This document shows positions 7,744-16,415 of a DNA stretch of 64,000 nt, piece by piece. The stretch comes from Acidobacteriota bacterium (GTDB taxonomy: Bacteria > Acidobacteriota > Blastocatellia > Pyrinomonadales > Pyrinomonadaceae). The translations under genes and the position numbers were made by a program. Below the pieces are notes generated by a model. That model did not search any database. It saw only the letters and a program-made list of their open reading frames with translations, and had not been told where the DNA came from. The stretch's first letter is position 1, and each line of letters begins with the position of its first letter. The DNA lies in assembly GCA_016716435.1 (NCBI GenBank), contig JADJWI010000008.1, positions 372,001 to 436,000 on the forward strand, given 5' to 3'.

Positions 7744-9030
7744 GTGATAAAGTTTCACAAACAGACCATCTGGGCGATTGCGGTCGCAGTTTTTCTGGCG
7801 GTCGGCGCGTTCTTTATGGCGAACGTGCCGATGCCGCCGTGGTCGAAATACATTTCGCCGGTGAACATCGTCTTGTTCGCCTTGCCGAGCCTTTGGGCAG
7901 TCCGAAGATGGTTGGGATGGCAGGATGGTTCGATCTTTGTTGGCGTGCTTAGCCTCTACGCACTCGCGATCGAAACCTCGGCGATCATCACGGGCTTTCC
8001 ATACGGCCACTTCGCCTATTCTGAGCACCTCGGCTATCGGCTTTTCGGGTACGCACCTTGGACGGTTGCATTTGCTTGGACGCCGCTTGCTCTTGGGGCG
8101 TATGCGATCGCGAGAAATGTTTCGGGTTCGAGGCTTGCTCGCCTGATACTTGTCCCGGTACTGCTCACGCTTTTCGATGTGGTGCTCGATCCAGGGGCGG
8201 TCTATCTTGGGTTTTGGAAATACCCGGAGGGCGGTTGGTTTTACGGCGTCCCGTGGACGAACTTCGCCGGATGGCTGCTTTCGGGCTTCATCGGTGCGGT
8301 GCTGATCGAGGTGATGGTCGCTCGCTTTCGGCCTTTGCTGCCGACGCCGGTTCAGTTGTCGATAAGCGTGATCTTTATTGTCTTCTTTTGGACGGCGTTT
8401 GCGTTCTTTGCCTCGATGGAAGAGCCGGCACTGCTTGGAACGCTGCTTGTCTTTGGAATGGTCGTGATCTATCGGCGATTTCACTATCGGTTTGACGACA
8501 TGATCGTGCAGGTCGATGAGGAAAACAAGCCTATCCGGACCGAGCAGAAGTTAATTGCCCACAACGGCTACACGAAACTGCATCGTGCGTTCTCAGTTTT
8601 TATCTTTAACTCAAAGGGCGAGCTACTGCTTCAACAGCGGGCATTTGGGAAAAAGACGTGGCCCGGAGTTTGGTCAAATTCGTGCTGCGGGCACGTGATG
8701 CTCCACGAAACGGTCGAGGACGCGGCGAAGCGACGAGTTAAATACGAGCTTGGGCTTTCGGGCGTAGAGCTTGACATGGCACTGCCAGATTTTCGCTACA
8801 TCGCAGAGAAGGACGGCATTGTGGAGAACGAGATATGTCCGGTGTTCATCGGATTTACGGACAAGCGGCCGCGGCCGAATCCTGATGAGGTCGCTTCGGT
8901 CAAGTGGCAAGCCTGGGAAGAGTTTCTCGCGGACGCCGGCAGGCCGGACACCGAGCTTTCACCATGGTGCATTATTGAGGCCGAACAGCTCGCCGAAGTT
9001 CCTGCCTTGAGATCAAAATTAGACCGCTGA
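7744..9030 (+). CDS. Fusion of CruF-like carotenoid hydratase (DUF422) and type 1 isopentenyl-diphosphate isomerase
   Basis: 428 residues, GTG start at 7744. Residues 1-245 are a polytopic membrane domain of the CruF/DUF422 carotenoid biosynthesis family (ETSAIITGFPYGHFAY, LFDVVLDPGAVYLGFWKY, WTNFAGWLLSGF). This family includes the bisanhydrobacterioruberin and 1',2'-carotenoid hydratases. Residues 252-428 are a Nudix-fold IPP isomerase: SNSCCGHVM carries the catalytic Cys and metal His, ENEICPVF carries the catalytic Glu. The fusion joins precursor supply (IPP to DMAPP) with a late pigment step, which supports one pathway for the whole locus. No duplicated start or frameshift is seen at the junction. 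Confidence 0.85.
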   Translation: MIKFHKQTIWAIAVAVFLAVGAFFMANVPMPPWSKYISPVNIVLFALPSLWAVRRWLGWQDGSIFVGVLSLYALAIETSAIITGFPYGHFAYSEHLGYRLFGYAPWTVAFAWTPLALGAYAIARNVSGSRLARLILVPVLLTLFDVVLDPGAVYLGFWKYPEGGWFYGVPWTNFAGWLLSGFIGAVLIEVMVARFRPLLPTPVQLSISVIFIVFFWTAFAFFASMEEPALLGTLLVFGMVVIYRRFHYRFDDMIVQVDEENKPIRTEQKLIAHNGYTKLHRAFSVFIFNSKGELLLQQRAFGKKTWPGVWSNSCCGHVMLHETVEDAAKRRVKYELGLSGVELDMALPDFRYIAEKDGIVENEICPVFIGFTDKRPRPNPDEVASVKWQAWEEFLADAGRPDTELSPWCIIEAEQLAEVPALRSKLDR

Positions 9031-9073
9031 TGTGATAACCTGAGCGTATTCTGACCTTTCGAGGAAAACCTAA

Positions 9074-10150
9074 ATGAAAAGACTTATCGGATACCTATTC
9101 GTCGCGCTTCTCCTGCTCAATCCCGTCGCTCTCGTAGCCCAAAAATCCTCGGGAACTGAAATAAAGCAGCTTCAGGGCCCGCAAAACCCGAGGCTCGGTT
9201 TTGTGATCCACGGGGGAGCGGGCGTGATCTCGCGGGGGTCGCTCTCGCCGGAACGCGAGAAGGAATACAGGGCAAAGCTTGAGGAGGCGTTGATGGCCGG
9301 TTATAAGGCATTGCAGGCGGGGAAATCGAGCCTTGATGCGGTTGAGATCGCCATCCGGATACTCGAAGATTCGCCACTCTTCAACGCCGGAAAAGGCGCG
9401 GTATTCACCAACGAAGGCAAGAACGAGCTCGACGCATCGATAATGGACGGAAAGACGCTCGGTGCCGGTGCTGTTGCGGGGCTGACAAGGGTCAAGAACC
9501 CAATCACGCTTGCCCGTTCGGTTATGGAAAAAAGCGAGCATGTAATGATGGTCGGAGCAGGCGCGGAAAAATTTGCCGAGCAACAAAAGATCGACCTCGT
9601 TGACCCGAAATATTTCTGGACGGAATCGCGGTGGAACTCGCTCCAACGGATATTAAAAGAAGAAAAGGATAAGCAGGAAAAGAGCAAGGATCACGGAAGC
9701 CTGACCGAGGCAGAGAAGCCGACGAACAAGTTTGGGACGGTCGGAGCGGTCGCTCTTGATAAGGACGGCAACCTCGCCGCAGGCACCTCGACCGGTGGAA
9801 TGACCAACAAGCGCTTCGGCCGGGTCGGCGATGCTCCGATCATTGGTGCAGGCACCTACGCCAACAACGCGACTTGTGCTGTTTCGGCGACGGGATGGGG
9901 CGAGTTCTTCATTCGGCTTTCGGTCGCACGTGATATTTCTTCGCTGATGGAGTACCGAGCGATGACCGTCCAGCAGGCTGCTGACCTTGTGATAAAGACC
10001 AAGTTACAGAAACTCGGCGGCGACGGCGGTGTTATCGCAGTGGATAAATTCGGCAACATCGGCGTCTCGTTCAATTCTGAAGGGATGTACCGAGCTTATA
10101 TCAATGCAGCGGGTAAGCCCGTCGTCGAGATCTATGGAGCCGAGAAGTGA
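9074..10150 (+). CDS. Isoaspartyl peptidase / L-asparaginase (N-terminal nucleophile family, T2)
   Basis: 358 residues with a signal peptide (MKRLIGYLFVALLLLNPVALVAQ), so the enzyme is probably periplasmic. The family cleaves isoaspartyl dipeptides and asparagine and matures by autoproteolysis before a threonine. Here the nucleophile is Thr222 in NKFGTVGAVALD. The substrate-site segments STGGMTNKRFGRVGDAPIIGAGTYA and ATGWGEFFIR follow in the usual order. HGGAGVISRG near residue 48 is the canonical N-terminal box. The gene end overlaps the first copy of a GTGAAAAGG-type repeat that brackets the next gene. Confidence 0.92.
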   Translation: MKRLIGYLFVALLLLNPVALVAQKSSGTEIKQLQGPQNPRLGFVIHGGAGVISRGSLSPEREKEYRAKLEEALMAGYKALQAGKSSLDAVEIAIRILEDSPLFNAGKGAVFTNEGKNELDASIMDGKTLGAGAVAGLTRVKNPITLARSVMEKSEHVMMVGAGAEKFAEQQKIDLVDPKYFWTESRWNSLQRILKEEKDKQEKSKDHGSLTEAEKPTNKFGTVGAVALDKDGNLAAGTSTGGMTNKRFGRVGDAPIIGAGTYANNATCAVSATGWGEFFIRLSVARDISSLMEYRAMTVQQAADLVIKTKLQKLGGDGGVIAVDKFGNIGVSFNSEGMYRAYINAAGKPVVEIYGAEK

Positions 10151-10196
10151 AAAGGTGAAAAAGTGAAAATGTGAAAACGTGAAAAGGTGAAAAAGT
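10147..10196. repeat. Left repeat block: two copies of an 18-mer plus related units
   Basis: GTGAAAAGGTGAAAAAGT occurs exactly at 10147-10164 and again at 10179-10196, with related GTGAAAAnG units between. Its exact reverse complement stands at 10646-10663, on the other side of the small gene at 10228-10611. Confidence 0.9.
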
Positions 10197-10227
10197 AGAC
10201 GGGTCTAGGCGAAATAGCAGTTTGATT

Positions 10228-10611
10228 ATGAATTCCAGAAAGCGGATCGAAACTTTCGAGGACCTTGTGATATGGCAGAAAGCGGTAGAGCTTGCGAAGG
10301 ACGTTTACCTCATCACCGAGCGGGAGAAGATTCGAACAGATGTTGGGCTCAGATCGCAGATGCGAAATTCGGCCGTTTCGATATCGAGCAACATCGCAGA
10401 AGGATTTGAGCGGCGGACGAGGAAGGAATACTTAAACTTTCTAAACATTACCAAGGCGTCCGCAGGAGAACTTCGGAGTCAGTTGTATATAGCTCACGAA
10501 ATCGGATATTTGACCGCCGATGAGCACGCTGTGCTTAGGGAAAAGGCGAAATTCTTGAGTGGCTCGATATGGAATCACATGAAGGCGATATCTCATTTCT
10601 CTGACGCATGA
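10228..10611 (+). CDS. Four-helix-bundle protein (bS23 / 23S rRNA intervening-sequence protein family)
   Basis: 127 residues from the ATG at 10228; a TTG two codons earlier is less likely. The family signature is clear: FEDLVIWQKAVELAKDVY, then LRSQMRNSAVSISSNIAEGFER, then EYLNFLNITKASAGELRSQL. These proteins form basic four-helix bundles that bind nucleic acid. They are found inside 23S rRNA intervening sequences, free-standing, and as accessory (Avd) proteins of diversity-generating retroelements. No reverse transcriptase or rRNA gene is nearby. The gene is bracketed by perfect 18-bp inverted repeats, as if it were a discrete cassette between the isoaspartyl peptidase and cinA genes. Exact role unknown. 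Confidence 0.9.
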   Translation: MNSRKRIETFEDLVIWQKAVELAKDVYLITEREKIRTDVGLRSQMRNSAVSISSNIAEGFERRTRKEYLNFLNITKASAGELRSQLYIAHEIGYLTADEHAVLREKAKFLSGSIWNHMKAISHFSDA

Positions 10612-10645
10612 ATGACGAACTAGAACTCTATGACTTTCGGTCCCA

Positions 10646-10663
10646 ACTTTTTCACCTTTTCAC
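10646..10663. repeat. Right inverted copy of the 18-mer flanking the four-helix-bundle gene
   Basis: ACTTTTTCACCTTTTCAC is the exact reverse complement of the 18-mer at 10147-10164 and 10179-10196. It lies 20 bases before the cinA start. Confidence 0.9.
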
Positions 10664-10683
10664 CTTCACACGTTTAGACGTTT

Positions 10684-11961
10684 ATGCGTAGCGCGGAGAT
10701 CATTGCCGTTGGGTCGGAACTTTTGACCCCGGAAAAGACAGATACCAACAGCCTTTGGCTGACAGAGAAACTTGGCGAGATCGGAATCAGCGTGATGCTA
10801 AAAACGATCGTCGGCGATGATGAGCCGCGCCTGAAAGAGGCGATCCAAGACGCACTCAAGCGATCGGATGTCGTAATTACGACCGGAGGGCTCGGGCCGA
10901 CCGAGGACGATATTACTCGGCAGGTCGCGGCAAAGGCACTCGGGCGCGAGCTTGTTCATCGGCCGGAGCTTGAAGCGGAACTTCGCAAGCGATTTCGCCG
11001 GTTCGGCCGCGAGATGCCGGAAATAAACGTCCGGCAGGCTTACGTGATCGAAGGTGCTGATGCGTTGGCGAACCCAAATGGCTCGGCTCCTGGGCTTTTT
11101 GTCGAGGATGCGGGGCGGACGCTGGTCGTGCTTCCCGGGCCGCCGCGGGAGCTGAAGCCGATGTTCGAGGGGCAGGTGCTTCCTCGGCTCGAAAGGCTTG
11201 GCGATGGAATGATCGTCAGGCGTCGGGTGCTGATGGTCTCCGGAATGGGCGAATCGGCAGTGGACGAAAAGATCGCCCCGATCTATCAGAAGTGCGAGAA
11301 CGTGCGGACCGCGCTTCTTTTTACAAAGACCGAGGTGCAGGTCCATTTCTACGCGAGAGCCGAGGATGCCGCATCTGCAGATTCGGTTCTCGACGAACTC
11401 GTTGATAGAAGCCTAGCGGAGCTCGGCGACGCGGTTTTCTCTACCGATGGCGAGGCGATGGAAGAGGTGATCGGCCGGATGTTGCGGGAACGCGGCGAGA
11501 CGCTGTCGCTTGCCGAGAGCTGCACAGGCGGACTGATCGGCCGGCGAGTGACTGAAATTTCGGGGTCTTCCGATTACTTTCTCGAGGGAGCGATCACCTA
11601 CTCGAACGCTGCAAAAACGAGAGCGCTCGGGGTTCCGGCTGAAATGATCGAGAGCTTTGGCGCTGTCAGTGCAGAAACGGCCGAAGCCATGGCCGCCGGG
11701 ATGCTCGATCGGTCAGGCGCCGATCATGCCGTCTCCGTTACTGGTATTGCCGGGCCCGGTGGTGGCAGCGAGGAAAAGCCGGTTGGCACGGTTTTCATTG
11801 GGATTGCGAACCGCCTCGGTGTTCGCTCTGTGCGAATAGTGCTTCCGGGCGATCGCTACATCATTCGTTGGCGGGCGAGCCAGGCGGCTCTTGATGTGCT
11901 CCGACGGTCGCTCTTGCGGGCTGACAGATCTTCAGGAGGACGCGATTACAGCCTTACTTGA
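10684..11961 (+). CDS. cinA: CinA: competence/damage-inducible protein with nicotinamide-nucleotide amidase domain
   Basis: 425 residues. The N-terminal MoCF-like (COG1058) domain starts MRSAEIIAVGSELLTPEKTDTNS and has TTGGLGPTEDDITR and LPGPPRELKPMF, typical of the ADP-ribose pyrophosphatase half. The C-terminal PncC domain deamidates NMN in pyridine-nucleotide salvage and has LAESCTGGLIGRRVTEISGSSDYFLEG and SVTGIAGPGGGSEEKPVGTV. Full length for a two-domain CinA. The first start codon is only 20 bases after the right inverted repeat, so its promoter is probably within or upstream of the preceding cassette. The 3' end overlaps the next frame. Confidence 0.93.
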   Translation: MRSAEIIAVGSELLTPEKTDTNSLWLTEKLGEIGISVMLKTIVGDDEPRLKEAIQDALKRSDVVITTGGLGPTEDDITRQVAAKALGRELVHRPELEAELRKRFRRFGREMPEINVRQAYVIEGADALANPNGSAPGLFVEDAGRTLVVLPGPPRELKPMFEGQVLPRLERLGDGMIVRRRVLMVSGMGESAVDEKIAPIYQKCENVRTALLFTKTEVQVHFYARAEDAASADSVLDELVDRSLAELGDAVFSTDGEAMEEVIGRMLRERGETLSLAESCTGGLIGRRVTEISGSSDYFLEGAITYSNAAKTRALGVPAEMIESFGAVSAETAEAMAAGMLDRSGADHAVSVTGIAGPGGGSEEKPVGTVFIGIANRLGVRSVRIVLPGDRYIIRWRASQAALDVLRRSLLRADRSSGGRDYSLT

Positions 11962-12691
11962 ACGGATAAAAAGGACGCTTAAGGAACTTGGTCACTTGAC
12001 CCCGATGGCTTTGGTCGCAACGTTCCTACCTGTTCTCGGCAGCACATTCCTGATCGCCTTTCTTGTGCCGGTCGGCAATTGGTTGAAGGCCGAGTCCTTT
12101 GCCGGAATGGGCGTTTACGCCGCGGGCGTTATCGCATTCTGTGGCCTTTCGCTGCTGCCCACAAACGTGATTGGCGTCGTTGGCGGGTTTGCATTCGGCT
12201 TTGGCCCGGGCCTTGCCGTGCTTATCCTCAGCATCGTTGCGGCCGCGTTCTTTTCTTTTCTTGTTTATCGAAGGATCGGCTCCCGGCGGTTTGCCGACAT
12301 TATCGAGAAGCATCCGCGTTCGGCGGCTGTTTACCATGCACTTCTTCGCGAAAGCCCGGCCCGCACTCTCTCGATCATACTTCTTGTGCGGCTTTCGATC
12401 GTTATGCCGTTTTCGCTGACGAATTTTCTATTGGCTTCCGCTCGTGTTCCCGTCCTCGCATTTTGCGTCGGAACGTTCTTTGGGATGCTTCCTCGCTCGG
12501 CTGCCGTGGCATTTGTCGGCTCAGGGCTTTCCGAACTCGATCTTCAGGACCGTGGCGACGTGCTTTTTCTGGCTTTCGGCATCGCCGCAACTATTGCAAC
12601 GATGGTTGTAATAACCGTGATCAGCCGCAGAGCCCTCGACCGGTTGACGGCGGAAAGCATATCCGCCGAAACAGAGGTTCAGGCAACCTAA
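11891..12691 (+). CDS. TVP38/TMEM64-family (VTT domain) membrane protein
   Basis: Up to 266 residues; about six hydrophobic segments. The central region (LLPTNVIGVVGGFAFGFGPGLAVLILSIVAAAFFSFLVYR) and the later NFLLASARVPVLAFCVGTFFGMLPRSAAVAFVG match the VTT/DedA-like family, which includes lipid scramblases and undecaprenyl-phosphate handling proteins. The start is uncertain: the frame opens at TTG 11891 and ATG 11894, both inside cinA. A strong AGGAGG (11934-11939) stands five bases before an in-frame ATT at 11945, and the first ATG after it is at 12005. Overlap with cinA suggests coupling. Confidence 0.75.
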   Translation: MMCSDGRSCGLTDLQEDAITALLERIKRTLKELGHLTPMALVATFLPVLGSTFLIAFLVPVGNWLKAESFAGMGVYAAGVIAFCGLSLLPTNVIGVVGGFAFGFGPGLAVLILSIVAAAFFSFLVYRRIGSRRFADIIEKHPRSAAVYHALLRESPARTLSIILLVRLSIVMPFSLTNFLLASARVPVLAFCVGTFFGMLPRSAAVAFVGSGLSELDLQDRGDVLFLAFGIAATIATMVVITVISRRALDRLTAESISAETEVQAT

Positions 12692-12755
12692 CTCTTGCTT
12701 TTTCCGGCATTAAAGATGAAAATCACGGAATGGCTTCTTGGCCGCCCGATCAAAC

Positions 12756-12780
12756 GGAACTTTTTCTGTTCGGCATCGTG
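12756..12780 (+). promoter_or_regulatory. Candidate ECF-type promoter before the secretin operon
   Basis: GGAACT at 12756-12761, then a 15-base T-rich spacer, then CGTG at 12777-12780. This resembles ECF sigma promoters (GGAAC -35, CGTC/CGTT -10). A similar motif stands before the ECF sigma gene at 17395-17420. The predicted start would be about 40 bases before the secretin ATG. Confidence 0.4.
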
Positions 12781-12827
12781 TAATCAAGATGACCGCGGCA
12801 TACTGCGGCCGCTCTGAGGAACAAAAG

Positions 12828-15329
12828 ATGATAAGAATCAGTGCTTTAGCTCGCCTCCGCGCACCTTTTACTTTATTGCTTCTGCTTGCTTTGCTTACCC
12901 CGGTTCCGGCATTGGCGTCGGGTAACGGGAAGAAGAAGTTCAAGGAAGGCATGCGTCACGAGGTAGCCGAAGAATGGGACAAGGCGGCGGAGGCCTTCGC
13001 GATGGCAGTTGCGGAGAGCCCAAAGAATCCTGAATATCGCCTTCACCTTGTGCGATCGCTCTTTAATGCCTCGCAGATGTATATGAAACGCGGCCGGCTG
13101 GCGGCGGAGCAAAAGGACTATGAAGGGGCCTATGTTGCGTTCCGAAAGGCCTATGGCTTCGACCCCGTGAACGAGTTGGCACGCTCTGAGATGGCACGGA
13201 TGATCCGCCTCCAGGAAGAGGCGATGGGCGGGCCGAAAAAGCCGATCGAGGGCGACGTAAGGCTTGTTCCGACATCCGGTGATCCAACAATGCCGCAGGG
13301 ATTTCAGCTTCCTCAGCAGATGGAGAAGCTACGGGACCTGCCGTTTCCGAGCGGCGTAAATCTTCAGTTCATTATTCGCGAACTCGCGAAGGACCTCGAC
13401 CTTAACGTGCTCTTCGACACGGGTTCGCAGCAGCTTGCGACGCGGACGGTGCGGATCGAGCTTAAGAACGTAACTGCCGCTCGTGCCCTCGACTACATCT
13501 TTTTGCAGGAGAACCTCTTTTTCCAAAAGGTCGGGCCGCGGACGATCCTTGTTGCTGATAATGCCCGCAGGGCACTTCTTCAGCAGCTTGTGCTGCGGAC
13601 GTTCTTTCTTGCGAACGCCAGCCCAAAGGACATCAAGGCCGTTATTCAAACGGCGATCCCGGCACAGCAGGGTCGAACGCAGACCATTGTCCTTGAGGAT
13701 GCAGCCACGAACAGCGTCACCGTTAGAGACACGGCGGAGAACGTCGCTTTGATAGGCAGCCTGATCCAGTCGCTCGATAAAGACCGTGCCGAGGTCGTGA
13801 TGGACGTTGCGATCTATGAGGTGAACAAAAACGACCTGCTTCAATTCGGTAACCAGATCGGAACCGCGGGCGACAACGCGACCTTGTTGAATCTCGGCGG
13901 CATCGGTTTGCCCTTTGTTAGAGCCGGAACGACCGGAAACATTACGAACGGCATGCGTTTTCCGAATATTGGTTCGTCGAGTCTCGCGATCGGTTTGCCG
14001 GTGAGTACGATAGTTGCTCTTCAGACAAAGACCAATACGAAACTTCTCGCTTCGACCCAGATCCACGCGTTTAACAACGAGGATTCCTCGGCTCGGATCG
14101 GGCAGCGGGTGCCGGTACGGACAGCCTCTTTTGCTCCGGTCGGAAATACGGGCGGACAGAACCCTAACAATAACTTTGTCGGCGACGTGATCAATTATGA
14201 GCAAGTCGGTTTGACCCTGAAATTCAAGCCGATCGTTTTTCCGAATCAGGACGTTCAGGTTGCGATGGAGATCGAGTCCAAGGACGTAGCCGGCGGAACT
14301 TTTGATAACCCGATCTTTACCGAGCGGACGATCAAAGGCACAGCACGGGTGCAGAATAACAAGACCCTGCTACTGGCGAGCGTTGCTCAGGGCGTTGAGT
14401 CGCGTGGGCGTTCGGGTCTGCCGCTGGTTGGGTTGATCCCGATCCTCGGTCGGCTGTTTACTGCTCCGACCAAAGAAAATCGGCAGGTCGATATTGTCAT
14501 TGCCGTCACGCCGCGTGTGATCCGGGCTCCGGCCATCGTCCCCGAGGATGAGATCGAACGACCGACGGGTAGCGTCGCTACACCGACAGGCGGTTCGCTC
14601 GAGGCGATGCTCATACAGGAAGAGCGCGATGAGTATCTCGCGTCAGTACGTCGGTTGCCAAAGAACTCTGACGTTCAGCTTGCGGATCAGGCTGTGACCG
14701 ATGCTCCGACATACGTTCGTACCGCTCTGCCCGAGCCGACTGATGACAAAGCTTCGACGGCCGTCGCTGTCGAAACCCCGCGAACCGAGACAACGCCATC
14801 TAGCGACGTTCCGGCATTGCGGCGGATCGATACAAGTCCGGCGGAATTGAACCTTCGTCAAACGGCGAATACGGTTGCTCCGGTAACGGAAGAAAAGGCC
14901 GTCGCGTCGCCTGAACCAGGCAAGTCCGTAATCGGTGAGCGTGAGGCAAGGATCACCTTCGGAGCGGAGGTGCCGAGCCTTGAAATGGGTAAGATCTACC
15001 GGATACCAGTGATGATCGAAGCCGCCGGTTCGTTCAACTCGGCCGTGCTTGGGCTTTCATTCGATGAACAGCGTATCGCGGTTCGTTCAGTGATCTATGG
15101 CGAGGTCTTTGGCCCGCGTTCGGCGACTCCTGCGGCTCCGTTCCTTAATCAGAACGGAAAGCTCTACGTTTCGCTCAGGGGTGACTCGGGAGAGCTCTTC
15201 CGGTCGAACGGCACGCTGGCGATGATAGAGATAGAGGCATTGCAGGACGGCCCGGCATTGATGAGCTTTGAGCGTGATGTGATGAGCATCATCGCCGCAG
15301 ACGGCCGGAGCCTTTCGATAATCAGGTAG
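12828..15329 (+). CDS. Secretin (GspD/PilQ-like) with N-terminal TPR and C-terminal cohesin-like domain
   Basis: 833 residues from the ATG at 12828, preceded by GAGGAAC seven bases upstream. A signal peptide (about residues 1-31) is followed by TPR-like helices (35-130), a short N0/STN-type domain near 170-240 (FPSGVNLQFIIRELAKDLDLNVLF), an N1-like domain to about 320, and a secretin core ending in the hallmark LPLVGLIPILGRLF and IVIAVTPRVI near 560-590. After a Thr/Pro-rich linker the last 120 residues (ARITFGAEVPSLEMGKIYRIPVMI onward) look like a cohesin fold. Secretins form outer-membrane channels for type II secretion or type IV pili. The genes that follow encode pseudopilins and a PilM-like protein. 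Confidence 0.88.
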   Translation: MIRISALARLRAPFTLLLLLALLTPVPALASGNGKKKFKEGMRHEVAEEWDKAAEAFAMAVAESPKNPEYRLHLVRSLFNASQMYMKRGRLAAEQKDYEGAYVAFRKAYGFDPVNELARSEMARMIRLQEEAMGGPKKPIEGDVRLVPTSGDPTMPQGFQLPQQMEKLRDLPFPSGVNLQFIIRELAKDLDLNVLFDTGSQQLATRTVRIELKNVTAARALDYIFLQENLFFQKVGPRTILVADNARRALLQQLVLRTFFLANASPKDIKAVIQTAIPAQQGRTQTIVLEDAATNSVTVRDTAENVALIGSLIQSLDKDRAEVVMDVAIYEVNKNDLLQFGNQIGTAGDNATLLNLGGIGLPFVRAGTTGNITNGMRFPNIGSSSLAIGLPVSTIVALQTKTNTKLLASTQIHAFNNEDSSARIGQRVPVRTASFAPVGNTGGQNPNNNFVGDVINYEQVGLTLKFKPIVFPNQDVQVAMEIESKDVAGGTFDNPIFTERTIKGTARVQNNKTLLLASVAQGVESRGRSGLPLVGLIPILGRLFTAPTKENRQVDIVIAVTPRVIRAPAIVPEDEIERPTGSVATPTGGSLEAMLIQEERDEYLASVRRLPKNSDVQLADQAVTDAPTYVRTALPEPTDDKASTAVAVETPRTETTPSSDVPALRRIDTSPAELNLRQTANTVAPVTEEKAVASPEPGKSVIGEREARITFGAEVPSLEMGKIYRIPVMIEAAGSFNSAVLGLSFDEQRIAVRSVIYGEVFGPRSATPAAPFLNQNGKLYVSLRGDSGELFRSNGTLAMIEIEALQDGPALMSFERDVMSIIAADGRSLSIIR

Positions 15330-15332
15330 TAA

Positions 15333-15992
15333 ATGAAAGGGACGCAGATCATCGATACCAAAAGAACGGACGGCGGTTACACGCTCTTCGAGTTGATCAT
15401 CACGCTGACGGTTCTCGCTGTGCTTGTGATGGGAACCGTCCCGATCGCGCAAAATGCCTATAAGCGGCAGAAGGAGGTGCGCCTGCGGGAAACGCTGCGG
15501 ATGATCCGTTCGGCGATAGATGAGTTTAAGCGGGACTCGGTTGGGGCATGCCCGCAAGGTTCGATAACTACAGGAAACCCAACCCGCGGGCCGCAAGTCG
15601 GTGCTCAGGTGCCGACAGACCCGCGAAGCCGAGTTGTTATCGATGACTGCACAATATTCGATTCGGAAAACATCGACCGTTATCCGCCAAGCCTTGAAGT
15701 GCTGGTAGATGGTGTCCGGGTCAAACAGCGGGGGATCAGCCTGACAGGCGGAAGCGGCCTCGGAGCGGGCACGCGGCAGGCGACAGAGATAAATGATAAT
15801 GAGACCGAGGAAGTGACCAAGGTCTATTTGCGGGAACTGCCGATAGACCCGATGACAGGCGAGACAAATTGGAACCTTCGTTCCTCGTATCAGCCGCCGG
15901 GCGATGATTCATGGGATTCGGTTAACGTCTTCGATGTCCGATCTTCTTCGAGCGAAACGTCCCTGGGCGGTGACAAGTATAGTGACTGGTAA
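15333..15992 (+). CDS. GspG-like pseudopilin
   Basis: 219 residues. The class III leader is short and basic and ends in Gly-Gly, followed by YTLFELIITLTVLAVLVMG: cleavage is expected after the second Gly, with the conserved Glu at +5 of the mature protein. An amphipathic helix (RLRETLRMIRSAIDEFKRD) and a C-terminal segment with YLRELPIDPMTGETNW, a type II secretion G motif, follow. A roughly 90-residue insertion in the middle is longer than in typical GspG. It starts three bases after the secretin stop. Confidence 0.88.
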   Translation: MKGTQIIDTKRTDGGYTLFELIITLTVLAVLVMGTVPIAQNAYKRQKEVRLRETLRMIRSAIDEFKRDSVGACPQGSITTGNPTRGPQVGAQVPTDPRSRVVIDDCTIFDSENIDRYPPSLEVLVDGVRVKQRGISLTGGSGLGAGTRQATEINDNETEEVTKVYLRELPIDPMTGETNWNLRSSYQPPGDDSWDSVNVFDVRSSSSETSLGGDKYSDW

Positions 15993-16395
15993 ACTCATTC
16001 AAAAACGGCTTAGCCGTGGCCAAGGCGGATTCTCGCTTCTTGAGCTAATGATCGCGATGTTCATCCTGATCATTCTGCTCTCGGTCGCCATCCCGACCTA
16101 TCAGCGAAGCGTTCAGCAGGCCCGCGAGACCGTACTGAAGGAAAACCTCTGGCAGATGCGGCGGGCTGTCGATCAATTTGGCGCGGACAAGGGACGGTTG
16201 CCATCGTCGATCGACGAACTCGTTGAGCTGAATTATCTCCGCGAGGTCCCATACGACCCCATCACTGAGACGCAGGAATGGGAAGAAGTCTCGGGCGACG
16301 ACCCGCTTAAAGGCGAAGGTGCACAGGGGCTTCGCGACGTAAAAAGCCGGGCGGATGGCCGCGATGCTGATGGCAAAGCTTATAGCGAGTATTAA
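15982..16395 (+). CDS. GspG-like pseudopilin, second copy
   Basis: 137 residues from a GTG at 15982 that overlaps the end of the preceding gene by 11 bases; a GTG at 15970 is also possible. The prepilin signature is RGQGGFSLLELMIAMFILIILLSVAIP with cleavage before Phe and Glu at +5. The body is short, with ENLWQMRRAVDQFGADKGRLP and YLREVPYDPITETQEW, matching the compact GspG fold. It is a paralogue of the neighbour, so the apparatus may have two major pseudopilins or a heteromeric pseudopilus. Confidence 0.88.
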   Translation: MTGKLIQKRLSRGQGGFSLLELMIAMFILIILLSVAIPTYQRSVQQARETVLKENLWQMRRAVDQFGADKGRLPSSIDELVELNYLREVPYDPITETQEWEEVSGDDPLKGEGAQGLRDVKSRADGRDADGKAYSEY

Positions 16396-16415
16396 GGACG
16401 AGGCACGCCTAAATA

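Noticed and set aside
7738..8484. 248-codon minus-strand frame opposite the CruF domain
   Set aside because: Composition is charge-rich with no domain; the plus-strand protein has clear membrane and IPP isomerase motifs.
10222..10611. Diversity-generating retroelement (Avd-type accessory gene)
   Set aside because: No reverse transcriptase and no template/variable repeat pair near the four-helix-bundle gene.
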